Below are positions 28,401 through 39,473 of a stretch of DNA of 64,000 nt, in pieces. The position numbers and the translations under genes were made by a program. How positions within the stretch are numbered: position 1 is the stretch's first letter; each line of letters begins with the position of its first letter. The notes beneath the pieces were generated by a model. That model searched no databases. It saw nothing but the letters and a program-made list of their open reading frames with translations, and was not told the DNA's origin. The DNA comes from Guillardia theta CCMP2712 (Eukaryota; Cryptophyceae; Pyrenomonadales; Geminigeraceae), in NCBI RefSeq assembly GCF_000315625.1, contig NW_005434665.1, forward strand, positions 493,220 to 557,219, written 5' to 3'.

Positions 28401-31291
28401 GCAACATCGGTGGAGGAGAGCAGGGGGCGGCCCTGGAGGTCCACGAAGTCGTCTCGCTCGAGGAGGGAGGCAGGAAGCGCCTTGATCCTGTGCAACCTCG
28501 CCACGTAGTCGAGCAGCGCCCGCCATCCGTCGCGCAAGCAGTCGGCATGGCTGAAGGAGATCGTGAACATCGCCTGCGCCGCCAGCTGTACCTTGTGGTT
28601 GCGGACGAAGATCCAGTTGGCCTCCTCCTCGAGGGGCTTCAGGGCGTCGGAGGACTCTGCGAACTTGTAGAGCGACTTGATGAGGGTCGCGATGAGCTTG
28701 TTGAACTCATCGTGCAGCCCATGGGAGGAGCAGATCTTGGCGAAGTCGTGGAAGCCCTCGATCGTCTTGCGAAGCACCTTGTCGTCCTCGGTGGTCTCGA
28801 AAACAACGGAGAAGGCGGAGATGATGCGGTCCCAGGCGACGAGGAACATGTCTCGTCCATGGATCGATCCCATCGCAGGAGCAGCGACGAACGCGTTGCG
28901 ATATTTCTGCCCCATAGTGGCGAGCAAGTCGTCCCATCTCGGCTCAGCGTTCGAGTCAGCATTCACATCCGCGAGGTCCTCCGACATCTTGATCTCGCTG
29001 GTGGCAATGCTGTCGTAGATGTCAGAGAGGAAAGCGAACGGGAGGTCCTGGTTGTCGTTGATTCCCCGGTTCATCTTCACGAAGTCTTCTTTCGTCATCT
29101 TCTTCTTCACCTGGTGGTTGTGCAGGTCCGTGTTGAGCATGATGATGGCGTAGGAGAGGATGTAGGCTGTGTCAGCGTTGGCAAGGGGCCCAGGAGACTG
29201 ACTGAAGTAATGGCCTGCAAACCTCTCCACGATACGAGCGATCTTCTGTGACTCTCCGGGGAGGCGGAAGGAAGACAAGAAGCGGCGCAGGGCATCTGCA
29301 AGGGCGAGGTCGGTGAAGTCGAAGCTATACACGTAGCGCTCCAGCACGTCCAGAGCGAGCTCGTCAGGCTCTCCGAGGTAGCTTCCTATCGCCGTGCGGT
29401 CAAGGCCCGGAGTATTGAGGAGGAAGTGGCAGAGGCTTTCAGCGTCAAGGGTGTCAGGGAGGAAGCCTGTGCTTTGCAGGAACTCGAAGCTCTTCTTGGG
29501 GTTGCGATTGAACTGCTCGGCTGCCATGGCAAGGCGCTTCTTGTGCTGCTTCTGATGGCGAAGCTTCTCAGCCGTGCTGGGCACAGCGAGCTCCTGGTCG
29601 CTGCCTTCGTCAGTCTTCTCATCCTCCTCCTGCTCGTGCATGTTTCCTCCATCGCAAGCCTCGGCCAGCGACCTGACGATCGCCAAGAGGCCCTCGAGGG
29701 AGAGCTGATTCAAGGCGTTCAGCGAGCCCGAAAGGGGGAAAGTGTTCTTGGAAAGGTATTTACACATGTCTTCGAACAGGTTTGTGCACTGCACGTCGCA
29801 GTCGTAGTTGGTGTAGATGTCGACCATGAGCTGGGGCTCCTTGCAGAACTCCACCAGCGACTCGAGCGCCATCTCCCGCGTCTCGTAGGAGGAGGACTCG
29901 GCAAGGTGGATGCTGTTGAAGAACACCTCGAGCTGAACCTTCATGTGCTCCCTCACCGAGTTGAACATGTTGAACACGACGCGCAGCGTGAGCGACAAGA
30001 TCTGCAGGTTGTTGGTCCTCGAGTTTTGCAGCAAGTTCCTCGAGAGATCATGCTGGATAACTCCAACCAGGGCCGGACAGGCCGACAGTTGCCTCCCTCC
30101 CGTCTCAAGTACTACGTTCACCAGCGACAGCCCCAGCATCCTCGTCTGCTCGCTCCCCACGGGGTCTGAGCTATCTCCTGCATGCGTGAGCTGGCACAGG
30201 AACTCCAGGATCTTGAACATGCACGGCATGCCATACGGTGGCGCAACGTCAGCAGCCAGCCCCAGGCTCTCCTCATCATCGCCCAGGGACCCGTCGGCCT
30301 CCTGGTCATTAGCGGACCCATTCGCATCGTTCTCGCTTCCCAGAGAGCTTCTCAGCGGCCTTGATCCCACCACATCCTGCGACAGCTCCCCCGATGCCTG
30401 CAGCTGGCTGAACCGAGCAAACACAGTCAGCACCACCTGCATCAGCATGTGTTCCGCTGTCTTCTGCAGCAGTTCACTCAGTCGCTGCTGCTTGCCGATG
30501 TCAAAGCAGCTCTGCACCATGTCCCACACGTTCTGATCGGACAACAAGGTGCCTGCAGGACTTCTCAGACAGTCCAGCAGGACCTGCAAGATGCGGACCA
30601 GCACCACTTCGTCTCCGCTGTGGTCCGTCCGCTCGAACCGGCATCTCGTCACTATCCTGCAAATCCGACAAACGCTCTCAGCCGCCCGAGGCGACCCCTT
30701 GTGGATGAAGCCGTAGTTCAAGAACTTGCTGAGAGAGGACAGAGCTCCTCCTGTGATCGGGCCAGAAGTCTCTGCAGATTCGATAACGTCCAGGAACGGC
30801 CGTAGCCACGCCATAGTGTCCATGTCCTGCAGGTTGGTGTAGGGCCCCAGCTCCTCATGCAGAGCCTTGAGGCCTCTCACCAGCGGCGACTCAGCAGCAG
30901 CAGGCACCTCACGGTGAAAACGAGCGCCATGGTTGTAGCGCCTGTTCAGGCGCATGAGCGAAAGAACATTGTGGATTTCCCCTTTCACGATCCGAACACT
31001 GTTCTCAATGCAAGATTCCATGATGACAGTTCCGGGATATCGCCTACAGGAGCTCGCTCCATCTGTGCTAGAGGTAACTTGCTTCATTGGCGTGGTGAAG
31101 GAGTTCAGAGACTCCTCCGCCTGAGAAGGAATTCCTCCTTCCTTCCCTTTTACCCCCGCCGCCATGCCGCTGACGGTCTCTGGCCGCTCCTGACGGATCT
31201 GGTCGATGTTGCAGTCTATCCTCGATGCTTCTGTCGCAGCCTCCGAAGATTTGGGGCTGATCAGATGGTCCTCACTTGGTGTAGATTGCAT
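25417..31291 (-). CDS. GBF1/GNOM-type ARF guanine-nucleotide exchange factor (Sec7)
   Basis: Exons in phase: 31291-27135, 26926-26764, 26649-26531, 26279-26156, 26016-25958, 25794-25712 and 25502-25417, giving 1596 residues. The N-terminal DCB/HUS-like region (about 80-560) includes VFFNSIHLAESSSYETREMA. The Sec7 domain (about 590-770) starts at QFNRNPKKSFEFLQ, carries the glutamic-finger segment FRLPGESQKI near 676, and ends after the NTDLHNHQVKKKM and MNRGINDNQDLP blocks. Helical HDS regions follow. The C-terminus is Pro/Glu-rich (APPPQEAPHEKP). The family activates ARF1-class GTPases at ER-Golgi membranes to load COPI coats. Nearly all introns fall in the last fifth. Introns hold (GGAGGAG)n-type tracts. 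Length fits GBF1/GNOM (1450-1860). Confidence 0.93.
26300..26392. repeat. Heptanucleotide GGAGGAG-type tract
   Basis: At least 10 copies of GGGAGGA in an ARF-GEF intron. The same unit occurs at 43675-43748 in another gene. Confidence 0.9.
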
Positions 31292-32385
31292 GCTAGGTCC
31301 AACACTTCACGGCCAGCGCCTCCGAAACCCTACCATCCCTCCTACTCAACTCCAAACTCACGAAGTTCCTCCAACCTTTCACAGAGAACTTTATCCCAGC
31401 TTCCTCTCTCCGTCTCCTCCTATCCTCCTCTCTCTGTCTCCTCCTTTCTCACTCTTCCCTTCACCTCTCCAACATTCTCCGCCGTCACCCTACTGCCACC
31501 ATGGACAGCGCAGCGCAGTACTAACTTTCACTCAAGTCGGACCCTCACGCTCTCCCATCCAGGTTTACCAGTAACCTACCATATCTATTTACCTGAAGTT
31601 GCAATTATTTGAAGGGGTACTTACATCACCCCACCCCTGTTTGTAGAATTATAATTTTTGCCAACCTTTGTTGGCACTCGGCGGGCCAGCCCTTATAAAA
31701 AAGTTCAACCAGGCACCGCCGGGCCTTCGAGCTAAATTTTGACAGTTACAGAGAGGATCTTTGTTGTAACGGTCGGATAATGCCATGCTGGCTTTGTGGT
31801 GGCTAGTGGGTGGAGGGCGAGGCGGCGGCGAAGAGGTGCAGGCATCGAGGAGAAGGTGAAGGCAGTCGGGAAGAGGTGGATCAAGTACAAGGAAGTGCCT
31901 GGTAGCTGTCAGGACTCGTCGACCCTGGTGAGGAAACTTTCTCCTGCTCGTTGTCACCTTCGTCTCCTTCCCTACACACTCTGCCGTAGCATGTGGAGCT
32001 CGCTGCTTCCCTCTTCTCTTCCTTCTGCTGTGCGTGTAAACCCCTTCATTGATTACTTTCATGTCATCTTTGGTATGCAATATCCGTTACTCTCTGGAAC
32101 CACAGCTCTGTTCATTCCCGAACTCGCTCCCGATTCTGTTTCGTGCATGTCATTGTTTCCACCACAAGCTGCAGGGCACTTACGGCACAACCAGGGCATC
32201 GCTTTCCCTTCAGACCTTCCCTGGTCAGAACAGCTGCTGATGCATTGAAGCTTCCTGCTGAAGAAATGGACAAAAGACTCCGAGTCATCGACCCAGAGGA
32301 GCGTGTTTGCTGGGACCTTCCGATGCTGTAGAACGTTGAAGCGTTGGTGCCTGGTCCAACCCTCTGCTAGGACCCTGTATTCCTC
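31292..32385. other. Intergenic between divergent genes
   Basis: Lies between the ARF-GEF and the ZnT-like gene. It is C/T-rich at 31330-31500, with an ACCCCACCCC word at 31628. A 5'UTR exon of the ZnT-like gene may lie at 31790-32300 but was not resolved. Confidence 0.5.
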
Positions 32386-35300
32386 ATGCTCTTCGAGGCG
32401 CTCACCAGCCGAGCAGGAGGGAGCCGGTGGTCATCCAACCCTCGTGCTTCCTCCGAGGGCATCGGTGGAATACTCCTCCTTTCCAGTCAGCAGAGCAGCA
32501 GGAGGAGCGCCATAGGAGGAGGAGTGCTAGTCGCCTCCAAGGTGCTGCGGGCACTGGCACTTCTTGCTGCCTACCGTGCGCTGGATGGAGGGACAACCAC
32601 GATCCTCTTTGCTGTTGCCACCCTCGCCTTCGCTTCCCTGGTGCTGCTGCTGCTGCAGCGGCCATGGACGGGCAAGAAGCTCGTGGTGAAGCATGTGGTG
32701 AGTGATGATGCTTGATGCCTGCCGCTGTGGTGACCTTGTTCCTCCTTCCTCCTGCCCTCCAGGTCAAGATCGTGGTTCAAAGTACGCTACTGGCCTCCTC
32801 CTTCCTCGTGTGGACGCGTGGGCTCTTCCTGTGCGGTCCCGCGACAACAGTTATGCTGGAGTACACGGAGGTGATCCTGCTGAGGTTGGGGAGGAAACTG
32901 TCCTCTCGAGCAAGCCGAGGAAGGTCCAAGTGGTGGTCCATCGCTCGCTCCCTTGCCCTCTTCTTCGCTTCCTGCCTCGTGCTGCTGTGGGAGAGGAGGC
33001 AGAGCTACGCAGCTGACGACGACGTGCCGCTCAAGCATGCGGTGAGGGGCAACAGGACGAGCTTCATCAGTCCTCCTCATGGTTACGACAAGGAGCATCA
33101 TGGGACGAGAAGCCTCAGCTCGCATGCGAAAGAGCACAAGCGCCACAAGTTCTCTCTCTCCTCTGTCCTTGCCCACGAGCTGGAAGTCTCCGGGCTCGAC
33201 TCGACCATAAACTTCGGAGAAGAGCAAGAAAAGCCCAGCGAGCTGGAAGATGCAAGGTTGTCGGAGCCTGCCACGGAGGATGAGGACAACATCAGCATCG
33301 ATATCGACTTTGACGATGATTCGACACTCCCCTTCCAGTTCGCGGCGAGGTCACTCTCTGAGTTTGCAACGGGTATCGGCATGCACGTGCTTGCAGCGGC
33401 TCTGTCTGCTCTGAGGAAAGGGCAGCTGCACAGTGCATCGAAGGACCTCGGAGGTCCGAAGCGTCTGTTCGCACTCGCTTGTCCTCTCTCGGCCATCCTG
33501 TTGCTCCTCGTCAGCTTCTACTCGAAGTTGTTCCTCACTTTCGGCATCCGATCGCTGCAGGCTGATCAGAGCCTCTTCCTTACTGTCAGGATTCACTGGA
33601 GAGAACTTCTGCAGTTCTCTTGTATGGGCCTGCTCGTCCCCTTCTACGCAGGAAATTTTGCGGACAAGCATCTGCCTGGCAGCGACTGCGCGCGCATCGG
33701 ACTTCTGTCTTCCGTCGCCTCTTTTCTTTTCACCTGGGCAGTTCGCATGTCGCCCGTCGAGCTCTCGTCTGGGGTTGTTGCTCTCACCGTCTTGTTCCTC
33801 ATCCTCTCCATCGGCGATGACGTCGGTGACGACTCTGTTCCCCTGGGGGTCTATAGTGTCCCCGGCTTTGCTAGCAGTGGCATGGCGTGGTCAGTGATCA
33901 AAAAATACTTCCGCCATCTCTTGTCAGACCGCGCCACCAGCTTTCTTGCTGTGCTGCTGAGCCTGGAAATAATACTCCTCGTCCTTGCCCTGCTCTACGG
34001 GATAACGTCATCGGAGTACCTCGCCATCGCTCCCGCTATTTCCTTATTCTTTCGCTGTACCATCATCTCCATCGGTAATTGCCCTTGTACCAGTGTTTTT
34101 CCTCCTTCTGCACCCTCGCTATCAACTACGGGTTTTGTTCTCCCTTTCCTCTTCCCCTCTTCTCGATCCCTTGATTTCTCCTCCACTCCCGGTCCCTGGC
34201 TTCCTCCTCCTTCCGCCGCCCCTCATTCCCGCCTAACCTCTTGGCCCACAGGACTCTTCGCGTCTTTCATGTCAACCTGCCGCCCTAGCTCCGCCTACTG
34301 CTATGGTCGTCTTAGAATTTCTCTTCCCCCTGCTCTCTCTGACCATCTCGAAGGCAATGGGAGGTATGAAGTCGTCGCAGCATTTTCCAACTCCATCTTC
34401 CTCCTCATGCGGGTCAGCCTCTTCTAGGATCACACCGCTGCCTTATCTTCCTCTTACAGGGCTGCCGCCTCGCCTTCTGCTTTGTTCGTCAGATCCTCCG
34501 TCGAGCTCCTCATAGTGTCGCACTCCACCTCTCCTATGGCAGAGCGATCCCTCTGGTATTGCCCTTTTACCACCTCCCCTCCTCCCTCCTGCTCGCCTAT
34601 CCCTCCTCTCTTCACTGCTTTCCTACCTCCCTTGCCTCCCTTCCTCCCCACTTCCTCTTTTCGAAGTCCCTCACTGTCGCTCAGGTCCTCGAGCTCCTCA
34701 TCAACCTCTTTGGTGTTTTCAACCTGTACAAGCTTGTCAACGACTCGGTTAGTCCAACCTCTCTCACACCTCTACCTCCACTCCCTTCGTAGCCTTCAAC
34801 GACGTACCGTCCTCTCTCCTTCCTCCTTCCTCCTCCCTCCCAACTCCTTTTCTTCTCTTCCTCGCTTCCATGTCGCACTCCATACAACCACGTCATCATG
34901 CCTTTCTTCTTTAACCCTGTGTCTTCCTCCAAATGACAGTGGACGTTGTGCAGGACAACTTCATAAGCGCTCGAATCATAACAGGGAAGGGACCTAGAGG
35001 ACTGAGAGGAGCGCGACCGGAGGTTTCCTCCGTCCTTTTGCTCCCAGTTGCGAGTTCTGATGTGGTGTAGGATGAGGCGAAGGCAAAGAGAGCGTCGGTT
35101 TTGATGGAACTTTCATCGCAAAGCAGCACACAGGCCTCGGTGACTCGACTGTAAGTAGAGTCTGATCCCTCTAGAGTTGGAGTTGAGAGCACGAGAAGTT
35201 GAGAGGGAGTGATGGAAGCGCGAGAGAAGGGGAGTAGGGAGAGGGAAACAGAGGAGGAACAGTGGACTTGGGACTCTGAGGCCAAGGCAGTAATGGCTTG

Positions 35301-36371
35301 TAACAGTTGGATGGCTATCGCCTCTTTCTTTCGCAAGTATCTGCTCCTCTCTGACAACCCTTTCCAAAACAGCAATCTGCAGGTGCCTCCCATTGACTCC
35401 CCTCCCCGGCCATCCATACTTTCCCCTCTCGATCTCCTCGTTTTGTTTCTACTCCCCTCCCCTCGCCTTCACATGCCCTTCGAACTTTGTCCTTCATGCT
35501 AGAGAGCTGATTCATTTCCAGGCGCTCTATCTCCACGTCCTCACGGACTGTCTTGAGCATGCTGCTGCCCTTCTGTGTGTCTACTCGCCCTACAACAAGA
35601 TGAAGCTCGTCGGATGCTACCCCGTGCTCCAGCTCCTCGTCGGTACGAGCAGCAGCATCTGTTCTCCTCCTCCTCAATCACCTTGTCTCTGCTCCTCCAG
35701 GTTGCATGACGATCGTCGCTTCCGTCCACATCCTCTTGGTCACCGCCCGGATCCTCCTCCAAGTTTTCCCTCCTGAGTTTCAGTCTGCCCTCCCCTACAT
35801 CAACCGCCGGGTCCTGGGCCTCCCTAACGTCACTTCATGCAACTCGCTGCACATCTGGCGGTAAGCCCTCCCTCGTCCTCCGCCCTCAGCTTCATGCCTG
35901 TCACTCCCTCAGCCTGTCACTCCCTCCTCCGAGGATCTGAGACTCCCTGCTGGCAGACTTTCGTCCCAGGTGCTGGTGGGAAGCGTTCACGTTCTTGCCT
36001 GCCACAATCCCGATGGGGTGTGGGAAGGTGAAAGCATCGTCAGCGCGACCACTGCCATTCTCCGCGAGTACGGCATCACCTACTGCTGCGTGCAGGTGAG
36101 ACGAGGAGGCAAGGAAGGAGGCAGGGAGGAGGGGAAGGAGGAGGGGAGGACGAGGACGAGGAAGGGGACTTTGTGACGAGCTCGCTCGCAGGTTCAGAGG
36201 GATGTGATGCAATTCAGCCCTGCTCGCCCCCGAGCCGAAAGAGTCTTTGAGCAGATTGCCTCAGACGAGAGGAGGGGACTACTGGGTCTAGGGCTCTCGG
36301 AGAACGGAGGTGCTGTTGCAGGAGGCATGGAGGACAGGAGGGAGGACTCAAGCCAACCGCATCTTCAGTGA
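32386..36371 (+). CDS. ZnT5-like CDF zinc transporter with degenerate metal site
   Basis: Exons in phase: 32386-32697, 32763-34074, 34252-34412, 34460-34555, 34685-34747, 35263-35382 (start tentative), 35522-35642, 35701-35860, 35957-36095 and 36192-36371, giving 887 residues. An extra multi-helix N-terminal half, as in ZnT5, precedes a CDF domain starting near residue 505. Matching blocks are LLYGITSSEYLAIAPAISLF, GLFASFMS, GRYEVVAAFSNSIFLLM, LELLINLFGVF, ALYLHVLTDCLEHAA, and VFPPEFQSALPYINRRVLG. The cytosolic domain includes VGSVHVLACHNPDGVW. The TM5 motif HxxxD is kept (His693, Asp697), but in TM2 the usual HxxxD is SxxxR. ZnT5/6 pairs load zinc into the early secretory pathway. The C-terminal tail is charged. 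It converges with the next gene. Confidence 0.82.
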
Positions 36372-36429
36372 CAGTATAGGAGGTGAGAGCGTAAGGAACA
36401 CTGTTGCTCGGATATAGCCAGCGTTAACC

Positions 36430-37035
36430 CTAGTTCTTGTTATCCTTAGAAGAAAGCTCCTCTATTCTCTTCCTCAGTCGAAGGTTCTCGGCCTCCTTCT
36501 CCTTCACCTGGAGGAGGAGCTCGTCTATGTGGCTCTGAAGCTTCTCCTCCACCTGCCTGATCTCCTCCTCGAAGTTCTCGCTGATACCCGACATGCGCTG
36601 GATGGTCCCCAAGTGTTTGGTGCAGTGATGGCGCGAGATGGCGAGGTCAAGTTTGAGTTCATTGTTGGCTGCCTTGAGGCTTTCTATCTCTTTGCTGAAC
36701 TCTTCACGCACTTTCCGCTCTGTCTGCGCAGCAATCTCTTTGTTCGCCCTCTTGACCTTGACCATCTCCTGCTCGAGCTCCATCACGCGAAGTTGCATCT
36801 GGTCCCAGCCTTCCTGTTCCCTTGCGAGCAGTGGGCCCTCCGCTGATTTCCGCCGCAATGCTCTGGACGGAGAAGACAGTGGTGAAGGAGAGGGCGATCG
36901 AGAAGGCAAAGACGATGAAGATGACGACGAGGATGGGGAGGGAGATTGAGCAGTGGCTAGCACTACCATCGCTATGACCATGAAGCATCGGACTACTCGC
37001 CGACATGAACTCACCTGATAGATGATCCCCTCCAT
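36430..37035 (-). CDS. Coiled-coil protein with N-terminal signal/anchor
   Basis: A single exon of 201 residues. A hydrophobic stretch (about 18-29, FMVIAMVVLATA) looks like a signal peptide or anchor. A Ser/Pro-rich segment (30-60) follows, then a long coiled coil (about 75-195) rich in E/K/L, with only one pair of Cys/His residues (HHCTK). No family is recognised. It lies tail to tail with the ZnT-like gene, with stops about 60 bp apart. If the hydrophobic segment is an anchor, the coiled coil could tether membranes. The ATG at 37035 was used; the later Met at residue 19 would remove the leading charged residues. Confidence 0.65.
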   Translation of the reverse strand: MEGIIYQVSSCRRVVRCFMVIAMVVLATAQSPSPSSSSSSSSLPSRSPSPSPLSSPSRALRRKSAEGPLLAREQEGWDQMQLRVMELEQEMVKVKRANKEIAAQTERKVREEFSKEIESLKAANNELKLDLAISRHHCTKHLGTIQRMSGISENFEEEIRQVEEKLQSHIDELLLQVKEKEAENLRLRKRIEELSSKDNKN

Positions 37036-39473
37036 GACAACTTGTTCTTCTGTGTCTTCTCAGATGTCAGTTGCTTCTGCCCCCTCCTCTTCCTCCGCTC
37101 TCCCCCGGTCGTCGCATCATAGGGTGGCAGAGAGAACTAATCTAATCAAAACTAATCGGGTTTAGGACTTCGAAAACTAATCCAAGTCTAGAACAAACTT
37201 GACTTGCAGTGAGGGCCCGGGCTCGGCAGTCTCGGGTCCGAGGATGCCGGCCGGCCCGGACAGTCACTGAGTGCTGTGCCTGATAAGTCTTTTGAATACA
37301 TTTGAAATTTTTCATAGTATAATTTCAAGAATTACGTTCACGAAGATTGAAACGCATCGGTACTAAGATTTAACAAATACACGTACTGATTTTTAAATTT
37401 GTCATACAAATTAAAAACACCCGGCCGCCTCAGCCCCCGAAAAACACAACGGTTGATGACTCGTGAGGTCTGCAAGCATCGTTCCAGTACCCCTATTTCT
37501 GACCGGAGGGAAGGGGGTAAAGCGAAGGGCAGGAAGCAAGGTGGAAAGGTCACAACGAGTGTGTACGGTGAGCTAGAGGACACTTCGCAAGAAGGGTAGG
37601 GTAGTTTTCTGAACCTTTTAAACTGGTGGGTACTTTTATAGTTGATGCAGAGACAAAACTAGGGGTGTCAAAAAGCATCTGAATTCAGATGGTAGGGTAT
37701 CCTTGTGTGATAGTGGGTGGGGGTTATATTGATCTCCATGGATCTCGCTGAGGCCGGGTTAGAGATACGACCCCATTGAAACCTGTAACCCACCTACCCC
37801 TCCACCCAAAGTACTCTTCTCCCTTCCCGCTAAAAGATACATTGTTTAATAATGATACATGAAGATTTGAAAATATTTAAACAAAATTGAGCAATATTCT
37901 CAAATCTCAGCCATTGCCAACCCCGTGGCTGTCTTTCAAAAATGCCCCCATGTCCATCTCCTTTATGCATGCACCTCCCTAGGTCCTTTCATTCACCCAA
38001 GATTCTAGTTCCTGTACCCCCTCATCCTACTCTTTTCACCCTACCCTGAAGACCCACCCACCCACGTCATGCTGAACAAAATCACCCCACCTCCTTCAAC
38101 TCACGCTGGTGACTCTCTGCGTCCCATCCTCTCGTATGGACACAACCATAGGCCACGATCGTCTCTTTCACCCATGATCTGCAAGATAACCCCACCCATT
38201 TCCATCTTAACCCTTGAATTTAGCTTTCAAATCCCGTTCGAATGTGCTATCTTGAGTACCCCCACCTACTTTATTCACTATGCGTTTTTCGACAAGTCAA
38301 CAGTCTCCAAAAAAGATTGAACAAGTAGAGTATTAAACATAAAAGAACATTTATTTGTAAAAGTCTTATTTTTACTGTAAATTCTGTTTTAAATAACCCG
38401 GGTGCACCCCCCATCCCTCCACTACCCCTACCATCCAAGTAAGAAGTCTACCCTATCTGTGTCTTGGCAGGCTACTGTTCACCCAGACATTTCCATAATT
38501 CTTCACTAGAATAAGGGGGTATGCTCAGGACCCATTTGGAGGCCACCCCCCTTTTTCAGTTGCCGACCGTAGTACTATGAATCAGTGCGTTGTAATAATA
38601 GATATATGTTGTAAAACTATTTTCAAACCTGATCCACTACCCCCCTGGAGAGGGTATTTTCAGGTGGGTAATCTGTCCCCACATGCCGTAATATTCCCTG
38701 GTATTCTAGACCCTCGCTTCAACAAAATCCACCCCTCCTATATCATTATGGAGGGTCATATCGATTATAGTACCCCCTTTTTCATCAATAAAGTACCCGG
38801 TTTGATCACTGTAAATAGCTGATTAGTGGGGTGGGAGAATTGTTTGGGTGGGTTGTGCTACCCCACAGTACACATAACTACCCCCCCTGTAAAGAGAAGA
38901 AAGACCCCCTTCCACCCGGATCCAATGCTTCGCCCTTGTTTTCGAGACGCTCCACCAGCCGTCCTTGAAGCTTCTATGCTCTACCTTCACTCTCCTTGGC
39001 AGACGACTTGAACGACTATGTTGCTCACTTCTTTCCTCCTGTCTGTCTGCTCATTCCAGCCAGCATCATTGCTTGTGTGTTCTTGTCGCAATCTACACGC
39101 TTCCTCGTAAAACCTCCGAATCAGTGTTCATCACCTCGCACCCCCATATTGAGCCCTCAACATAGATCAAATCTCGTCCCTCTCACCATAGCAAATCGCC
39201 CTGGTTGATGTGATTGAGTATCTGGCTCCTCCTTGCTACATTTGCTTCATGTCGTGAACGCTTTTCTGGCTTGCTTTTCTTTCGTCCGATCCCTGCCTCT
39301 GAACCCGGTTATTCGTTGCTCTCCTCCCTCGTGCTTCCTATTTCTTGCCCTCGGTTACTATTCGTGTGCTCGTCAACTGTTGATCATCCCGATTTGAATT
39401 GTTTCTCCGGTTTACTTAGCTAGAGCAAAGAAAGGGGTTGGTTTCTGTGAGCCAGCAGTGTTGTTAGTTCTCA
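37036..39473. other. Intergenic with GC patch and C-rich tract
   Basis: Holds a short GC patch (about 37205-37275) containing CAGTCACTGAGTGC, AT-rich DNA (37290-37400 and 37835-37910), then strand-skewed C-rich sequence with CCCCACC/TACCCC words (about 37780-38920). No exon was recognised at 38920-39470. Confidence 0.6.

Noticed and set aside
28106..29251. Long + strand open frame (381 codons) opposite the ARF-GEF
   Set aside because: Antisense shadow of a well-conserved Sec7 gene with strong GC codon bias. No domain sense of its own.
34289..34363. Alternative ZnT exon in another frame (hydrophobic LEFLFPLLSL)
   Set aside because: It keeps phase, but breaks the match to the CDF blocks GLFASFMS and GRYEVVAAFSNSIF, which the chosen exon 34252-34412 preserves.
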